Source: Patulibacter americanus DSM 16676
GTDB lineage: Bacteria > Actinomycetota > Thermoleophilia > Solirubrobacterales > Solirubrobacteraceae
Reading direction: 5' to 3'
DNA: 64,000 bases
Assembly: GCF_000420025.1 (NCBI RefSeq)
Contig: NZ_ATUD01000003.1
Span: 124,001-188,000, forward strand
This document shows, in pieces, positions 40,265-48,873 of the stretch. The notes below the pieces were generated by a model. The model was not told the origin of the DNA. It was given only the letters and a program-made list of their open reading frames with translations, and did no database searches. A program made the position numbers and the translations under genes. How positions within the stretch are numbered: position 1 is the stretch's first letter; each line of letters opens with the position of its first letter.

Positions 40265-41140
40265 ATGAAGCGCACCACCCACCGCCGCGCGGCCGTCCTG
40301 GCAGCGACCGTCCTCGCCGTCCTTCCCGCCTCCGCCCTGGCGGCCGGCGTCACGGGGACGGGCACGGGCGCGGGCGACCGACTCGTCGGCACCCGTGGCG
40401 CGGACCGCATCGACGGCGCCGGCGGCAACGACCGGATCTTCGGCCTCGCCGGCGCCGACACGCTGATCGGCGCCGCGGGCGACGACCGCGTCTTCGGCGC
40501 GGCCGGCGCCGACACGCTGCTCGGCGCGTCCGGGAACGACTGGCTCAACGGCGGCGCCGGGAACGACCAGCTCACCGGCGACGCGAACGACACCGGGGAT
40601 CGCACGTCCTACGACCGCCTCTTCGGCGCCGCGGGCGACGACGTCCTGCGCGGCGGCGATTCGCACGACCGCCTCTTCGGCGGCGCCGGCGACGACCGGG
40701 CGTTCGGCGAGCGCGGCCGGGACCGCGTCGCGGGCGGCGTCGGGAACGACGCGATCGACGGCGGCGCCGGCGACGACACGCTCTTCGCCAACCGCGGCGT
40801 CGACACGGTCTCCGGCGGCGACGGCGACGACGTGCTCTGGGCCCTGGCCCGCAAGGACGTGACGCCCGGCCCGAACGGCGAGGTCGACGCGACGGCCGAC
40901 ACCCTCGACGGCGGGGCCGGCAACGACCGCATCCGCACCCGCGACGGCGAGGCCGACCGCGTGACCTGCGGCGAGGGTCGCGACCGCGCGGACCTCGACA
41001 CCGTCGACGTCATCGCCGACGCGACCGCGATCAACCCCAACGGCTCCTGCGAGACCGTCGTCCGCCGCGCGCCGAAGGCGGGCGACTCCCGCAGCGAGGA
41101 CCAGCAGGAGGCGCCGAAGGACGAGCGCGTCGAGCAGTAG
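40265..41140 (+). CDS. Secreted RTX-like calcium-binding repeat protein (291 aa)
   Basis: Signal peptide (basic KRTTHRR, hydrophobic core, cleavage near ALAAG) and then a long run of RTX nonapeptides (GTRGADRID, GAGGNDRIF, GAAGDDRVF, GASGNDWLN, GGAGNDQLT, GGAGDDTLF and others). The C-terminus has a conserved CGEGRDRADLDTVD segment with a second Cys in NGSCETVV, then a charged tail. ATG 40265 has AGGAG upstream. It is divergent from the smaller RTX gene and shares the phased array, so both are probably regulated together. Confidence 0.87.
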   Translation: MKRTTHRRAAVLAATVLAVLPASALAAGVTGTGTGAGDRLVGTRGADRIDGAGGNDRIFGLAGADTLIGAAGDDRVFGAAGADTLLGASGNDWLNGGAGNDQLTGDANDTGDRTSYDRLFGAAGDDVLRGGDSHDRLFGGAGDDRAFGERGRDRVAGGVGNDAIDGGAGDDTLFANRGVDTVSGGDGDDVLWALARKDVTPGPNGEVDATADTLDGGAGNDRIRTRDGEADRVTCGEGRDRADLDTVDVIADATAINPNGSCETVVRRAPKAGDSRSEDQQEAPKDERVEQ

Positions 41141-41149
41141 GGCGGGCGC

Positions 41150-41962
41150 TCAGGCCTCGGGTTCGGGGTCGACGAAGTCGCCCGGCTGCTTCGTGAACGC
41201 GGCCTGCGCCGCGGCCATCTGGTTCTTCGAGCCGAGCAGCGCGACCTGCAGCTCCGTCTCGAGCAGCAGGCTCGGGGCGTCGTCCTGGTCCCACGCCTCG
41301 TTCAGCAGGCGCTTGCCGGCGCGGATGGCGTCCGGCGACTTCGCCGCGATCGTCGCGGCCAGCTCCCGCGCGGCGGCGAGCGGGTCGTCGGCGGTGCGGG
41401 TCGCGAGGCCGAGCTCGACCGCCTCGGTCCCGGACACGATCCGGCCGGTGAACGTCAGCTCCTTCGCGACGTCCTGCCGGACGAGCGGGGGCAGGGTCAC
41501 CGTCAGGCCCATGTCGGGCACCAGGCCCCACTTGATCTCCATCACGGAGAGCTTGGCGTCCGGGGCCGCGATCCGGATGTCGGCGCCCAGCGCGATCTGC
41601 AGCCCGCCGCCGAAGCAGTTGCCGTGCACCGCGGCGATCACGGGGACGGGCACCAGGCGCCAGTCGTAGGCGACGGCCTGCGCCAGGTTCGCGAGCACCC
41701 CGTCGGGCCGGTCGCCGAGGGCCTCCATGCCGATCGGGCTGTCCTCCGCGAAGAAGCTGGCCACGTCCAGGCCGGCGCAGAAGCTCGGCCCGTCGCCCGA
41801 CAGCACGACGGCGCGCAGGCCGGCGATGCGGCGCACGTCGCGCGCGGCGTCGCGGAGGGCGAGGAACATCGCCCCGTCCAGGCCGTTGTGCTTGTCGCCC
41901 CGTACGAGGCGCACGTGCGCGACGTGGTCCTGGGTCTCGATCGTCACCCGCTGGTCCGTCAT
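41150..41962 (-). CDS. Enoyl-CoA hydratase/isomerase family protein
   Basis: A 270-residue crotonase-fold protein. The oxyanion-hole segments are SFCAGLDVASF and HGNCFGGGLQIALGADIRIA. The region KLSVMEIKWGLVPDMGLTVTLP carries Asp (PDMG) where dienoyl-CoA isomerases and some hydratases have their acid. Dienoyl-CoA isomerase-like or hydratase activity in fatty acid oxidation is likely; the exact substrate is open. ATG 41962 (MTDQRVTIET) is chosen over ATG 41971. It is convergent with the RTX gene. Confidence 0.87.
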   Translation of the reverse strand: MTDQRVTIETQDHVAHVRLVRGDKHNGLDGAMFLALRDAARDVRRIAGLRAVVLSGDGPSFCAGLDVASFFAEDSPIGMEALGDRPDGVLANLAQAVAYDWRLVPVPVIAAVHGNCFGGGLQIALGADIRIAAPDAKLSVMEIKWGLVPDMGLTVTLPPLVRQDVAKELTFTGRIVSGTEAVELGLATRTADDPLAAARELAATIAAKSPDAIRAGKRLLNEAWDQDDAPSLLLETELQVALLGSKNQMAAAQAAFTKQPGDFVDPEPEA

Positions 41963-42153
41963 GCGCCGCATTCTGGCTGGTCGGCCCCCGGTCGGGGGGA
42001 CGGTCGACCCCGGATGCCCTCTGGTGGGGCCGCGGGCGCCCCTGGCCCGGTCCGGGCGCCCCCCCGTCGGCCGACGGTCGGTGCCGCGACGCCCGAGGCC
42101 CACCGTCGCGCGGCCGCCGGTTGCCCGCCCGCCGCGCCGGGCACTCTGTAGCC

Positions 42154-43251
42154 GTGCGCGCCTTCGCCTGTTCCGTCTGCCGTCGTCTCGTGACGTTCGA
42201 AGGCTCGCTGTGCCTGCACTGCGGGGCCGACCTGGCCTTCGACCCCGGGGCGGCCGAGATCGTCGGGCTCCGCACCGGGGTGGCCCAGCACGAGGGCGAC
42301 GGCGTCGAGGTCGTCCCGGGCGACACGGACGCGCCCGTCGAGCGCTGGCGTTGCGCGAACGCCGAGCTCATCGGCTGCAACTGGCTGGCGGCCGCCGACG
42401 GCGAGCTGTGCGCGAGCTGCACCCTCACCCGCACCCGTCCGGCGGACGGCGACGCGGAGGGCCTGGAGCGGTTCGCGAGTGCGGAGCGCTCCAAGCGGCG
42501 GCTGATCTTCGAGCTGCGGGAGCTCGGCCTGCCGGTGGTGGACGGTCAGGGGACGGACGGCGGGCTGGTCTTCGAGCTGCTCTCGAGCGCGAACGCCCCG
42601 GTCACCACGGGCCACGCCGACGGGGTCATCACGATGGACCTGGCCGAGGAGGACGACGCCCACCGCGAGACGATGCGCCTGCAGCTGCACGAGCGCTACC
42701 GCACCGTCCTCGGGCACCTGCGCCACGAGGTCGGCCACTGGTACTGGACGGTCCTGGTCGAGGGCGCCCTGGCCCCGGACGACGACGACCACCGGGCCCT
42801 CGTGGAGCGGGCCCGCGAGCTCTTCGGCGACGAGCGCGAGGACTACGGCGCGGCGCTGGACCGCCACTACGCGCAGGGCGCGCCGGAGGACTGGCCCGCA
42901 CGCCACGTGAGCGCCTACTCCACGATGCACCCCGCCGAGGACTGGGCGGAGACCTTCGCGCACTACCTGCACCTGTGGGACGCGCTGCAGACCGCGGCGT
43001 CGTACCGGGTGGCGGTGGCCGGGCCCGAGCACGTGGCCGACCCGGCGGGCACCTTCGCCGGGCGCATCGAGGCGCCGCGCGTGGGGCGGTTCCCCGAGGC
43101 GCTCGAGCAGTGGCTTCCGCTCTCCTACGCCCTGAACGCCCTGAACCGCAGCCTCGGCAACGAGGACCTCTACCCGTTCGTCCTCGCGCCCCCGGTCGTC
43201 GAGAAGCTCGCGTTCGTCGACCGCGCGGTGGCGCTGGCGGCCGGGCGATAG
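42154..43251 (+). CDS. Putative zinc-binding metallopeptidase
   Basis: A 365-residue protein. The N-terminus has zinc-ribbon cysteines (CSVCRR and CLHCGADLAF, then a second set around CANAELIGCNW and CASCTLTR). The central LRHEVGHWYW contains the HExxH zinc site, with YSTMHPAEDWAETFAHYLHLWDAL supplying the downstream Glu/His. This is the DUF2248-type putative zinc-binding metallopeptidase family; the substrate is unknown. Members often sit with ATP-grasp and transglutaminase-like genes, which are absent here. GTG 42154 starts right at the first ribbon. Confidence 0.82.
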   Translation: MRAFACSVCRRLVTFEGSLCLHCGADLAFDPGAAEIVGLRTGVAQHEGDGVEVVPGDTDAPVERWRCANAELIGCNWLAAADGELCASCTLTRTRPADGDAEGLERFASAERSKRRLIFELRELGLPVVDGQGTDGGLVFELLSSANAPVTTGHADGVITMDLAEEDDAHRETMRLQLHERYRTVLGHLRHEVGHWYWTVLVEGALAPDDDDHRALVERARELFGDEREDYGAALDRHYAQGAPEDWPARHVSAYSTMHPAEDWAETFAHYLHLWDALQTAASYRVAVAGPEHVADPAGTFAGRIEAPRVGRFPEALEQWLPLSYALNALNRSLGNEDLYPFVLAPPVVEKLAFVDRAVALAAGR

Positions 43252-43345
43252 GGGCGGGCCGTGACCCCGCTCCCGCAAGGCGCCGTGCAGGATCGCCGCG
43301 GCAGCGCGGTCGGCGGGGGCGGCGGGCTACCGTCAGACGCGAGAG

Positions 43346-45187
43346 ATGCCCGAACCCCGTCGTCCCCGGCCCTCCCGTCCCGTCCCCCCGAAGGGGTCCG
43401 GGGCGGGCGCCGGCCCCGCCCGCCGTCCGCGCCCCGCGGCCCCCGCTCCCGGTGCACCCCGGGCCCCGCGCCCGGGTGACGCCGGGACCTCGCGTTCCGG
43501 GGGCCGCCCGCCGCGGAGGCTGCCCGTCGACGGCCGGATCCTGGCCGTCTCGCTCGTGCTGCTCGTGGTGCTGGCGGTGCTGCTCACGTCGATCGGGGTG
43601 AAGACGACGCACGCGAACGAGGCGCTGCCGGGGACCCGCGTGGCGGGCATCGAGGTCGCGGGCGCCGACGCCACGACGATCGCGCGCCGGCTGCGGCCCG
43701 TGCTCACCGCCCAGCGCACCGTCCTCCTGCGGGCCGACGGCAGGCTCCTGCGCGTCAAGGCCTCCGACCTGGGGTACGCCATCGACCTGTCGGGCACCGC
43801 GGACGCGGCCGTCCGGGCCGGCCGGGGCGGGGTCGTCGGGCCCCTGCGTGGGCTCGTCTCCACCCGCGACGTCCCGGTGCGCGCGCGCTTCGACGACGCG
43901 CGGACGGCCAAGGCCATCGACGGCGTCGCCGCACGGGTCAGCCGCGACGCGTTCGCCGGCACCCTGCGGGTCGACGACGAGACGCTCGAGGTCTCGACGA
44001 CGAAGCCCCGCCCGGGCCGGACGATCGACGCCGACCGCCTGCGCGACCTGGTGCGCCGTGAGCTGCTGGCGGGCCGGCGCGGCCCGATCGACGTGCCGCT
44101 GAAGGCCGTCCCCGCGGTCTCGGCCGGCCGCCTGCAGACCATCGCGGCCGACGCCGAGGAGTACCTGCAGGGGGGCCTGCGGCTCACGGGCGCCGGGAAG
44201 CCGATCGAGCTCTCCGCCGGGGAGACGGCCGAGATCCTCGCCCTCGAGAGCCAGGACGACGGCCGCCGCGCGCGTCTGGGGGCCGGCGGGGAGGGCCTCA
44301 GCGCCCTTCTGGACCGCGTCGTGCGCAACGGCGGACGCCAGGCGCGCAACGCGCGGGTCAGCGCGCCCGCGACCGCGGGCAGCCTGACGGACAAGGGCGA
44401 CGTCTCGTGGTCCCCCAAGCGCGTCTCGGTCTCCGTGCGCCCCGCCCGCTCCGGGCGCGAGGTCGACCGCGAGCGCCTCGCCTCGCGCGTGCGCGCCGCC
44501 GTCCGCACGGGCCGCCACACCGTCCGGGTGCCCCGCAAGAGCAAGCCGGCGGACGTCACGACCGCGGCCGCGCGGAAGGTCAAGTACCTCATCGGCACGT
44601 TCACGACGCCGTACGTCGCGGGTCAGCCGCGCGTCACGAACATCCGGCAGATGGCCCGCACGGTCGACGGCACGCTGATCCCCGTCGGCGGCACGTTCTC
44701 GCTCAACGGCATCACGGGCGAGCGCACGAAGGCCAAGGGCTACGTCGAGGCCCCGTTCATCGCGAACAACAAGATCGAGCCCTCCGTCGGCGGCGGCGTC
44801 TCGCAGTTCTCCACCACGATCTACAACGCCGCGTACTTCGCGGGCCTGCAGCTCGACGCCTACCGCGCGCACAGCCTCTACATCGATCGCTATCCGCCGG
44901 GCCGCGAGTCGACGCTGAACTTCCCCGACATCGACCTGCGCTGGACGAACGACACGGACGCCCCCGTCCTCGTCCGCACGTCATACGACGACGCGGGCGT
45001 CACGGTCTCGCTCTACGGGAACAACGGCGGGCGCCGCGTGAGCGCCAAGGCGGGCGAGCGGCAGGCGGCCGACGGCGGCGACTTCTCCATCACCGTCACC
45101 CGCACCGTCCGCTACGCCGACGGCCGCAAGGCCTCGCAGCCGCTGACGACGCGGTACGAGAAGGAGCAGAAGGGCGAGACGGAGTAG
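43346..45187 (+). CDS. VanW family protein with N-terminal membrane anchor
   Basis: A 613-residue protein. A Pro/Arg-rich cytoplasmic tail of ~65 residues precedes a membrane helix (ILAVSLVLLVVLAVLLTSI). The outside part starts with two repeats of the putative peptidoglycan-binding type (VAGIEVAGADATTIARRL and the region near residue 210). From about residue 415 the VanW domain shows NIRQMARTVDGTLIPVGGTFS, VEAPFIANNKIEPSVGGGVSQFSTTIYNAA and DRYPPGRESTLNF. VanW proteins relate to cell-wall or antibiotic resistance clusters; the reaction is not known. Confidence 0.87.
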   Translation: MPEPRRPRPSRPVPPKGSGAGAGPARRPRPAAPAPGAPRAPRPGDAGTSRSGGRPPRRLPVDGRILAVSLVLLVVLAVLLTSIGVKTTHANEALPGTRVAGIEVAGADATTIARRLRPVLTAQRTVLLRADGRLLRVKASDLGYAIDLSGTADAAVRAGRGGVVGPLRGLVSTRDVPVRARFDDARTAKAIDGVAARVSRDAFAGTLRVDDETLEVSTTKPRPGRTIDADRLRDLVRRELLAGRRGPIDVPLKAVPAVSAGRLQTIAADAEEYLQGGLRLTGAGKPIELSAGETAEILALESQDDGRRARLGAGGEGLSALLDRVVRNGGRQARNARVSAPATAGSLTDKGDVSWSPKRVSVSVRPARSGREVDRERLASRVRAAVRTGRHTVRVPRKSKPADVTTAAARKVKYLIGTFTTPYVAGQPRVTNIRQMARTVDGTLIPVGGTFSLNGITGERTKAKGYVEAPFIANNKIEPSVGGGVSQFSTTIYNAAYFAGLQLDAYRAHSLYIDRYPPGRESTLNFPDIDLRWTNDTDAPVLVRTSYDDAGVTVSLYGNNGGRRVSAKAGERQAADGGDFSITVTRTVRYADGRKASQPLTTRYEKEQKGETE

Positions 45188-45209
45188 CGGCGCGGCGGTC
45201 GCCGGCCGT

Positions 45210-45215
45210 TAGGGT
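45210..45215 (+). promoter_or_regulatory. Candidate leaderless promoter (-10 TAGGGT) of the cupin gene
   Basis: TAGGGT fits the TANNNT -10 of the housekeeping sigma factor and ends 6 bases before ATG 45222, so transcription would start at or beside the ATG. No Shine-Dalgarno is visible. This is the clearest housekeeping-type example of the leaderless geometry in the window. Confidence 0.4.
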
Positions 45216-45221
45216 CGGCCC

Positions 45222-45650
45222 ATGAGCGACGAGATCACCACCGCCCGGCTGCAGGAGACCGCCCCGGAGCGCTTCGTCCGGCTCCGGAAGCCCCTCGGCG
45301 TCACGAGCTTCGGGATCAACCAGATGCTCCTCGAGCCTGGACAGCGCATGCGCATCCACCTGCACGAGCAGCAGGAGGAGGTCTACCTCGTGCTCGCCGG
45401 CCGCCTGACGATCGTGGTGGAGGGCGAGGACCGCGAGTTCGGGCCCGACGAGCTCGTCCGGATCCCGCCGCACGTGCGCCGTCAGCTCGTCAACCGCGGA
45501 CCCGAGCGGGTCTCGCTGCTCGCCCTCGGGGGCTCCGGCGACCACGAGCCGCGCGACGCCAAGGCGTTCCACGACTGGGACGGCGAGCCGCAGGACGTGG
45601 CCGACGTGCCGCTCCCCGACGACCTGCCCGAGGCCGAGCGGCGCGGGTAG
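45222..45650 (+). CDS. Cupin domain protein
   Basis: A 142-residue single cupin. LLEPGQRMRIHLHEQQEEVYLVLAGRL is cupin motif 1 with two His and a Glu for metal binding, and IPPHVRRQLVNRGPE is motif 2. It is a soluble dioxygenase-, isomerase- or binding-type protein; the ligand is unknown. The short tail is acidic. Both flanking genes are on the same strand but separated by terminator-like GC-rich DNA. Confidence 0.82.
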   Translation: MSDEITTARLQETAPERFVRLRKPLGVTSFGINQMLLEPGQRMRIHLHEQQEEVYLVLAGRLTIVVEGEDREFGPDELVRIPPHVRRQLVNRGPERVSLLALGGSGDHEPRDAKAFHDWDGEPQDVADVPLPDDLPEAERRG

Positions 45651-45796
45651 GGGAGGGCCCCCCGCGGGCGGCACACGAGGCGGCTCCGAGGGCTCCGCCC
45701 GGCCGGACGGTGTTCCCCGGCCCCCCGGGGCCGCGCGATGAGCCGGAGCGCCTGCGGACGTCTCAGGGGTGACGGCACCTCCGACCGAAGGCCCCC

Positions 45797-46393
45797 ATGA
45801 GCACGCTCCTGTACTCCGCCACCATGTCCCTGGACGGCTACATCGCCGGACCGGGCGGCGACATGTCGTGGCTCGCCGACCACCTGGGCGACCCCGGACC
45901 CGAGGTCGAGGACCTCATGGCGTCGATCGGCGCGCTGCTGATCGGTCGGCGCACGTTCGACGGCGACGACCCGAACCGCGGGACGGAGAAGGAGGGCGCG
46001 TTCGGCGGCGCATGGCAGGGACCGTCCGTGGTGCTGACGCACGACCCGCCGGCCCCGGACGACGCCCCCGCCGGAGGGACCGGCGGCGCCGGAGGGGGCG
46101 ACCCGACCGCCGCGGCCGACGGAGCCGTGACCTTCGCGACGGACCTCGACACGGCCGTCCGCCGGGCGAAGGAGGCGGCCGGTGGCCGTTACGTGAACGT
46201 CCTGGGGGCGAACGTCGCCCGCCAGTGCGTCGACGCCGGGCTGCTCGACGAGGTGCTGGTCTTCATCGCGCCCGTGCTGCTCGGCGAGGGCACGCCGCTC
46301 TTCGCCCGCCCCGGCGGAGGCCGGGTGCGTCTGGAGCCGCTTCGCCCGGGCGACGTCGGGCCCTCGCGGCTGTGGTTCCGCGTAGTCCGCTGA
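45797..46393 (+). CDS. Dihydrofolate reductase family protein (RibD C-terminal fold)
   Basis: A 198-residue protein that begins LLYSATMSLDGYIAGPGGDMSWL, the typical start of YwjB/RibD-C-like reductases. It continues with IGRRTFDGDDPN and YVNVLGANVARQCVDAGLLDEVLVFIAPVLLGEGTPLF, the conserved late motif of the fold. A Gly/Ala/Pro-rich insert (about residues 80-105) is unusual. NADPH-dependent reduction is expected but the substrate is unknown. It is 34 bases before the second SDR gene, so the two may form a unit. Confidence 0.83.
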   Translation: MSTLLYSATMSLDGYIAGPGGDMSWLADHLGDPGPEVEDLMASIGALLIGRRTFDGDDPNRGTEKEGAFGGAWQGPSVVLTHDPPAPDDAPAGGTGGAGGGDPTAAADGAVTFATDLDTAVRRAKEAAGGRYVNVLGANVARQCVDAGLLDEVLVFIAPVLLGEGTPLFARPGGGRVRLEPLRPGDVGPSRLWFRVVR

Positions 46394-46427
46394 CGGACGG
46401 GGCGCACCGGCCTGCGAGGCCGGGGCG

Positions 46428-47423
46428 ATGCTCCGTCGCACGCCGTCGCTGAGGGACCTCGCCGGGCGCCGGGTCCTGATCACGGGGGCGGCCCGCGGGA
46501 TCGGTGCCGCCCTCGCCCGCGACCTCGCCGGCCGCGGGGCGCGCGTCGCCCTCGTCGGCCTCGAGGAGGAACGGCTGGCCGCCCTCGCCGCCGAGCTGGA
46601 TGCCGCGGGGGCTCCGGACGCCGCGGGGGCGCTGGACGCCTCCGGGGCTCCGGACGTCGCCCCGACGACCGCGGACGCGGCCGTCGGGGCCGCGAGCGCC
46701 CCGCGCGGAGCCGGCCGGCACGCGTGGTTCGTCGCCGACGTCCGCGACCTCGGCGCCGTGCGGGCCGCGGTCGCCGGGACCGTGCAGCGCTTCGGTGGCC
46801 TCGACGTCGTCGTGGCCAACGCGGGCATCGTGAACCTCGGCACGGTCGCCGGGTCGGAGACGGAGGACCTCCTGCGCACGATCGACGTGAACCTCCAGGG
46901 CGTCGTGCGCACCGTCGGTGCCGCGCTGGACCCGATCGTGGCGGCCCGCGGCCACGTGCTCGTCGTCTCCTCCGCCTCGGCGCTGGGACCGACGGCCGGG
47001 ATGGCGGCCTACACCGCCAGCAAGGCGGGGGTCGAGGCGTTCGCGGACGCGCTCTCGCAGGAGCTGCGGCCCACGGGCGCGACCGTCGGCTGCGCCTATC
47101 TCTCCTGGGTCGACACCGACCTCGTGCGCGACGTGGACGAGCTCATGCCGAGCCTGGCGCTGCTGCGCCGTCGCCTCCCGTGGCCGCTGCGGGCCACCAC
47201 GACGCCGGAGCGCGCCGCGGCCGCGCTGGCCGCGGGACTCGCCGCGCGGTCGCGGCGCACGATGGTGCCGGCCGGCCTGGGGCTCCTGCGGTGGACGCGC
47301 CCGGTGCTCACGAGCCGCGCGGGGGAGACCGCGATGGGTGTCCTCGGACACCGGCTGATCCCGCGCATGGATCGCGAGTCGCGGGCCCTGCGGCGGCGGT
47401 TCGGGCGCAACACGCCGGACTGA
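46428..47423 (+). CDS. SDR family oxidoreductase (331 aa, paralogue of the 7802 gene)
   Basis: Short-chain dehydrogenase with LITGAARGIGAAL (cofactor), VVVANAGIVNLGT and the active-site YTASK. It is longer than classical SDRs and shares the C-terminal extension and several diagnostic stretches (DTDLVRDV, IPRMDRESRAL) with the SDR at 7802. After the first ~50 residues it carries a repetitive Ala/Gly/Pro/Asp insert (APDAAGALDASGAPDVA) that the paralogue lacks, encoded by near-repeats at about 46604-46670. The substrate is unknown. Confidence 0.83.
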   Translation: MLRRTPSLRDLAGRRVLITGAARGIGAALARDLAGRGARVALVGLEEERLAALAAELDAAGAPDAAGALDASGAPDVAPTTADAAVGAASAPRGAGRHAWFVADVRDLGAVRAAVAGTVQRFGGLDVVVANAGIVNLGTVAGSETEDLLRTIDVNLQGVVRTVGAALDPIVAARGHVLVVSSASALGPTAGMAAYTASKAGVEAFADALSQELRPTGATVGCAYLSWVDTDLVRDVDELMPSLALLRRRLPWPLRATTTPERAAAALAAGLAARSRRTMVPAGLGLLRWTRPVLTSRAGETAMGVLGHRLIPRMDRESRALRRRFGRNTPD

Positions 47424-47497
47424 CGTCCCCGCGCCCAGGCGTCCGGCGCAGCCGCCCAGGTGTGACGTCGGGCGGACATGGGAACCTGCACGCCACC

Positions 47498-47704
47498 GTG
47501 ACCATCGGAAGCTCCCTGTTCCTCATCGCCGTCGGCGCGATCCTCAAGTTCGCGGTCACCGCGACGGTCGCCGGGGTCGACATCCAGACCGTCGGGGTGA
47601 TCCTGATGGTCGTGGGCGTCGTCGGCCTGATCGTCGGCCTGGCGATCATGTTCAGCCGCCGCCAGCCGCCCGTGCCGCCGGCGGGGCCGCCCGCCGGCTA
47701 CTGA
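47498..47704 (+). CDS. Small two-helix membrane protein (DUF6458-like, 68 aa)
   Basis: The protein is almost entirely two hydrophobic helices (SLFLIAVGAILKFAVTATVAG and TVGVILMVVGVVGLIVGLAIMF) followed by a Pro-rich tail. This matches small actinobacterial DUF6458-type proteins. GTG 47498 is chosen because the family begins at this IGSSLFLIA stretch. No strong Shine-Dalgarno is present. The function is unknown. Confidence 0.7.
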   Translation: MTIGSSLFLIAVGAILKFAVTATVAGVDIQTVGVILMVVGVVGLIVGLAIMFSRRQPPVPPAGPPAGY

Positions 47705-47798
47705 CCGACTTGCCGGGGCACCGTGTCGGGGAACCGGGGGCCCCGCGCACGCCGCGTCGGCTCGCGGTCCGGGCGCGAGCGGGTCGCCGGGCGCCGAG

Positions 47799-48071
47799 CT
47801 AGTCGGGCCGCGCCAGGCGGATCGGGCCCCGCACCGCTCCGAGGTCCACGCGCTGCCCCTGCTGGCGCACCTCGAGCCGCCCCTCCTCGGTCTCGGCCCC
47901 CGCGACCCGCCGCACGTCGTCCATGAGCGCGCGCCAGTCCCCCTCGGGCCTGAGGGCCCGCGCGGCGTCGGACGGGCAGATCGTCGCGCCCTCGCGGCGG
48001 GCGTCCAGCAGCGCGTGGATCGTCTCGCGGATGCGGGCGTCGGTGATGGAGGCGTCCGGCGGGGTGGCCAC
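47799..48071 (-). CDS. DUF3253 family small protein (90 aa)
   Basis: ITDARIRETIHALLDARREGATICPSDAARAL followed by WRALMDDVRRVA and a beta-rich end (LEVRQQGQRVDL) is the DUF3253 pattern, a small winged-helix-like fold of unknown role. GTG 48071 gives the right N-terminus. TACCCT on the minus strand lies 6 bases before it, another leaderless arrangement. It stands alone between the DUF6458-like and lipoprotein genes. Confidence 0.75.
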   Translation of the reverse strand: MATPPDASITDARIRETIHALLDARREGATICPSDAARALRPEGDWRALMDDVRRVAGAETEEGRLEVRQQGQRVDLGAVRGPIRLARPD

Positions 48072-48210
48072 GCATCGAGGGTAGCGCCGTGCCACCCCGG
48101 CTCCGGGGCGGGTGGGGGCGCGGGTCCGGCACGAAGTCGTCACGGATCCGGTGCCCATCCGGTACAGCCGGGCTCCCACGTGCAACGACGACGCCCGTAG
48201 CGTCGCCTCC

Positions 48211-48873
48211 ATGCCACGGCCTGCCCACGACCACGCCGATCCCCCGCCGCCCTGCCGCCGCCGGCCCGTCGCCCTCGGCGTCGCGCTGGTGGGGCTCGCC
48301 GTCGCCGGCTGTGGCGGCGACGAAGGCCGGGACACGGCGACCGCGACCGCCGGGCGGTCCGCTCCCACGGCGGCCCGAGCGGTGCCGACCGGCGACCGAT
48401 CGGCACGGTGGGCCGGGGCGAGCGACGACCGCGACGTGGTCGCGCGTCGCCGGGTGTACGGACCCCTGCCGGAGGACGCGACCGCGGAGACGCGGGTCAC
48501 CGTCGACCTGCTCATCCGCGGGCTCACGGTCCGCGGCCGCACCGCCACCCTGCGGTTCACCGCCATCCCCCGCGGGTGGGGGCGGGCGCGCGACGCCACG
48601 GGCGGGCCGACGCTCTACGAGCTCAACCCCGGTCCGAACAGCGAGTTCGTCTCGGCGCAGCTCATCGACGTCCAGCACCTGCGCCGGCATCTGCCGCTGC
48701 AGGATGACGAGGGCGAGGCCATCGCCGGCATGAACTACGCCGGCAACGTCTCCGACGGCCGGCCCATCGACGCCAGCTGGGTGTTCGCCGCGCCTCCGCC
48801 GGACGTCGAGGCGATGGACGTGCAGATCGGCAGCTGGCCGATCTTCCGCGAGGTCCCGGTGACGCGCCGATGA
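48211..48873 (+). CDS. Putative secreted lipoprotein coupled to an OmpA-domain gene
   Basis: A 220-residue protein. A basic/Pro-rich start is followed by a hydrophobic stretch and the lipobox LAVAGC near residue 33, so it should be a lipoprotein. The outside domain (VDLLIRGLTVRGRTATLRFTAI, FVSAQLIDVQHLRRHLP, DASWVFAAPPPDVEAMDVQIG) looks like a single beta-rich fold that I do not recognise by name. ATG 48211 opens the signal. The stop overlaps the OmpA-domain gene (ATGA), so the two proteins probably act together outside the membrane. Confidence 0.7.
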   Translation: MPRPAHDHADPPPPCRRRPVALGVALVGLAVAGCGGDEGRDTATATAGRSAPTAARAVPTGDRSARWAGASDDRDVVARRRVYGPLPEDATAETRVTVDLLIRGLTVRGRTATLRFTAIPRGWGRARDATGGPTLYELNPGPNSEFVSAQLIDVQHLRRHLPLQDDEGEAIAGMNYAGNVSDGRPIDASWVFAAPPPDVEAMDVQIGSWPIFREVPVTRR

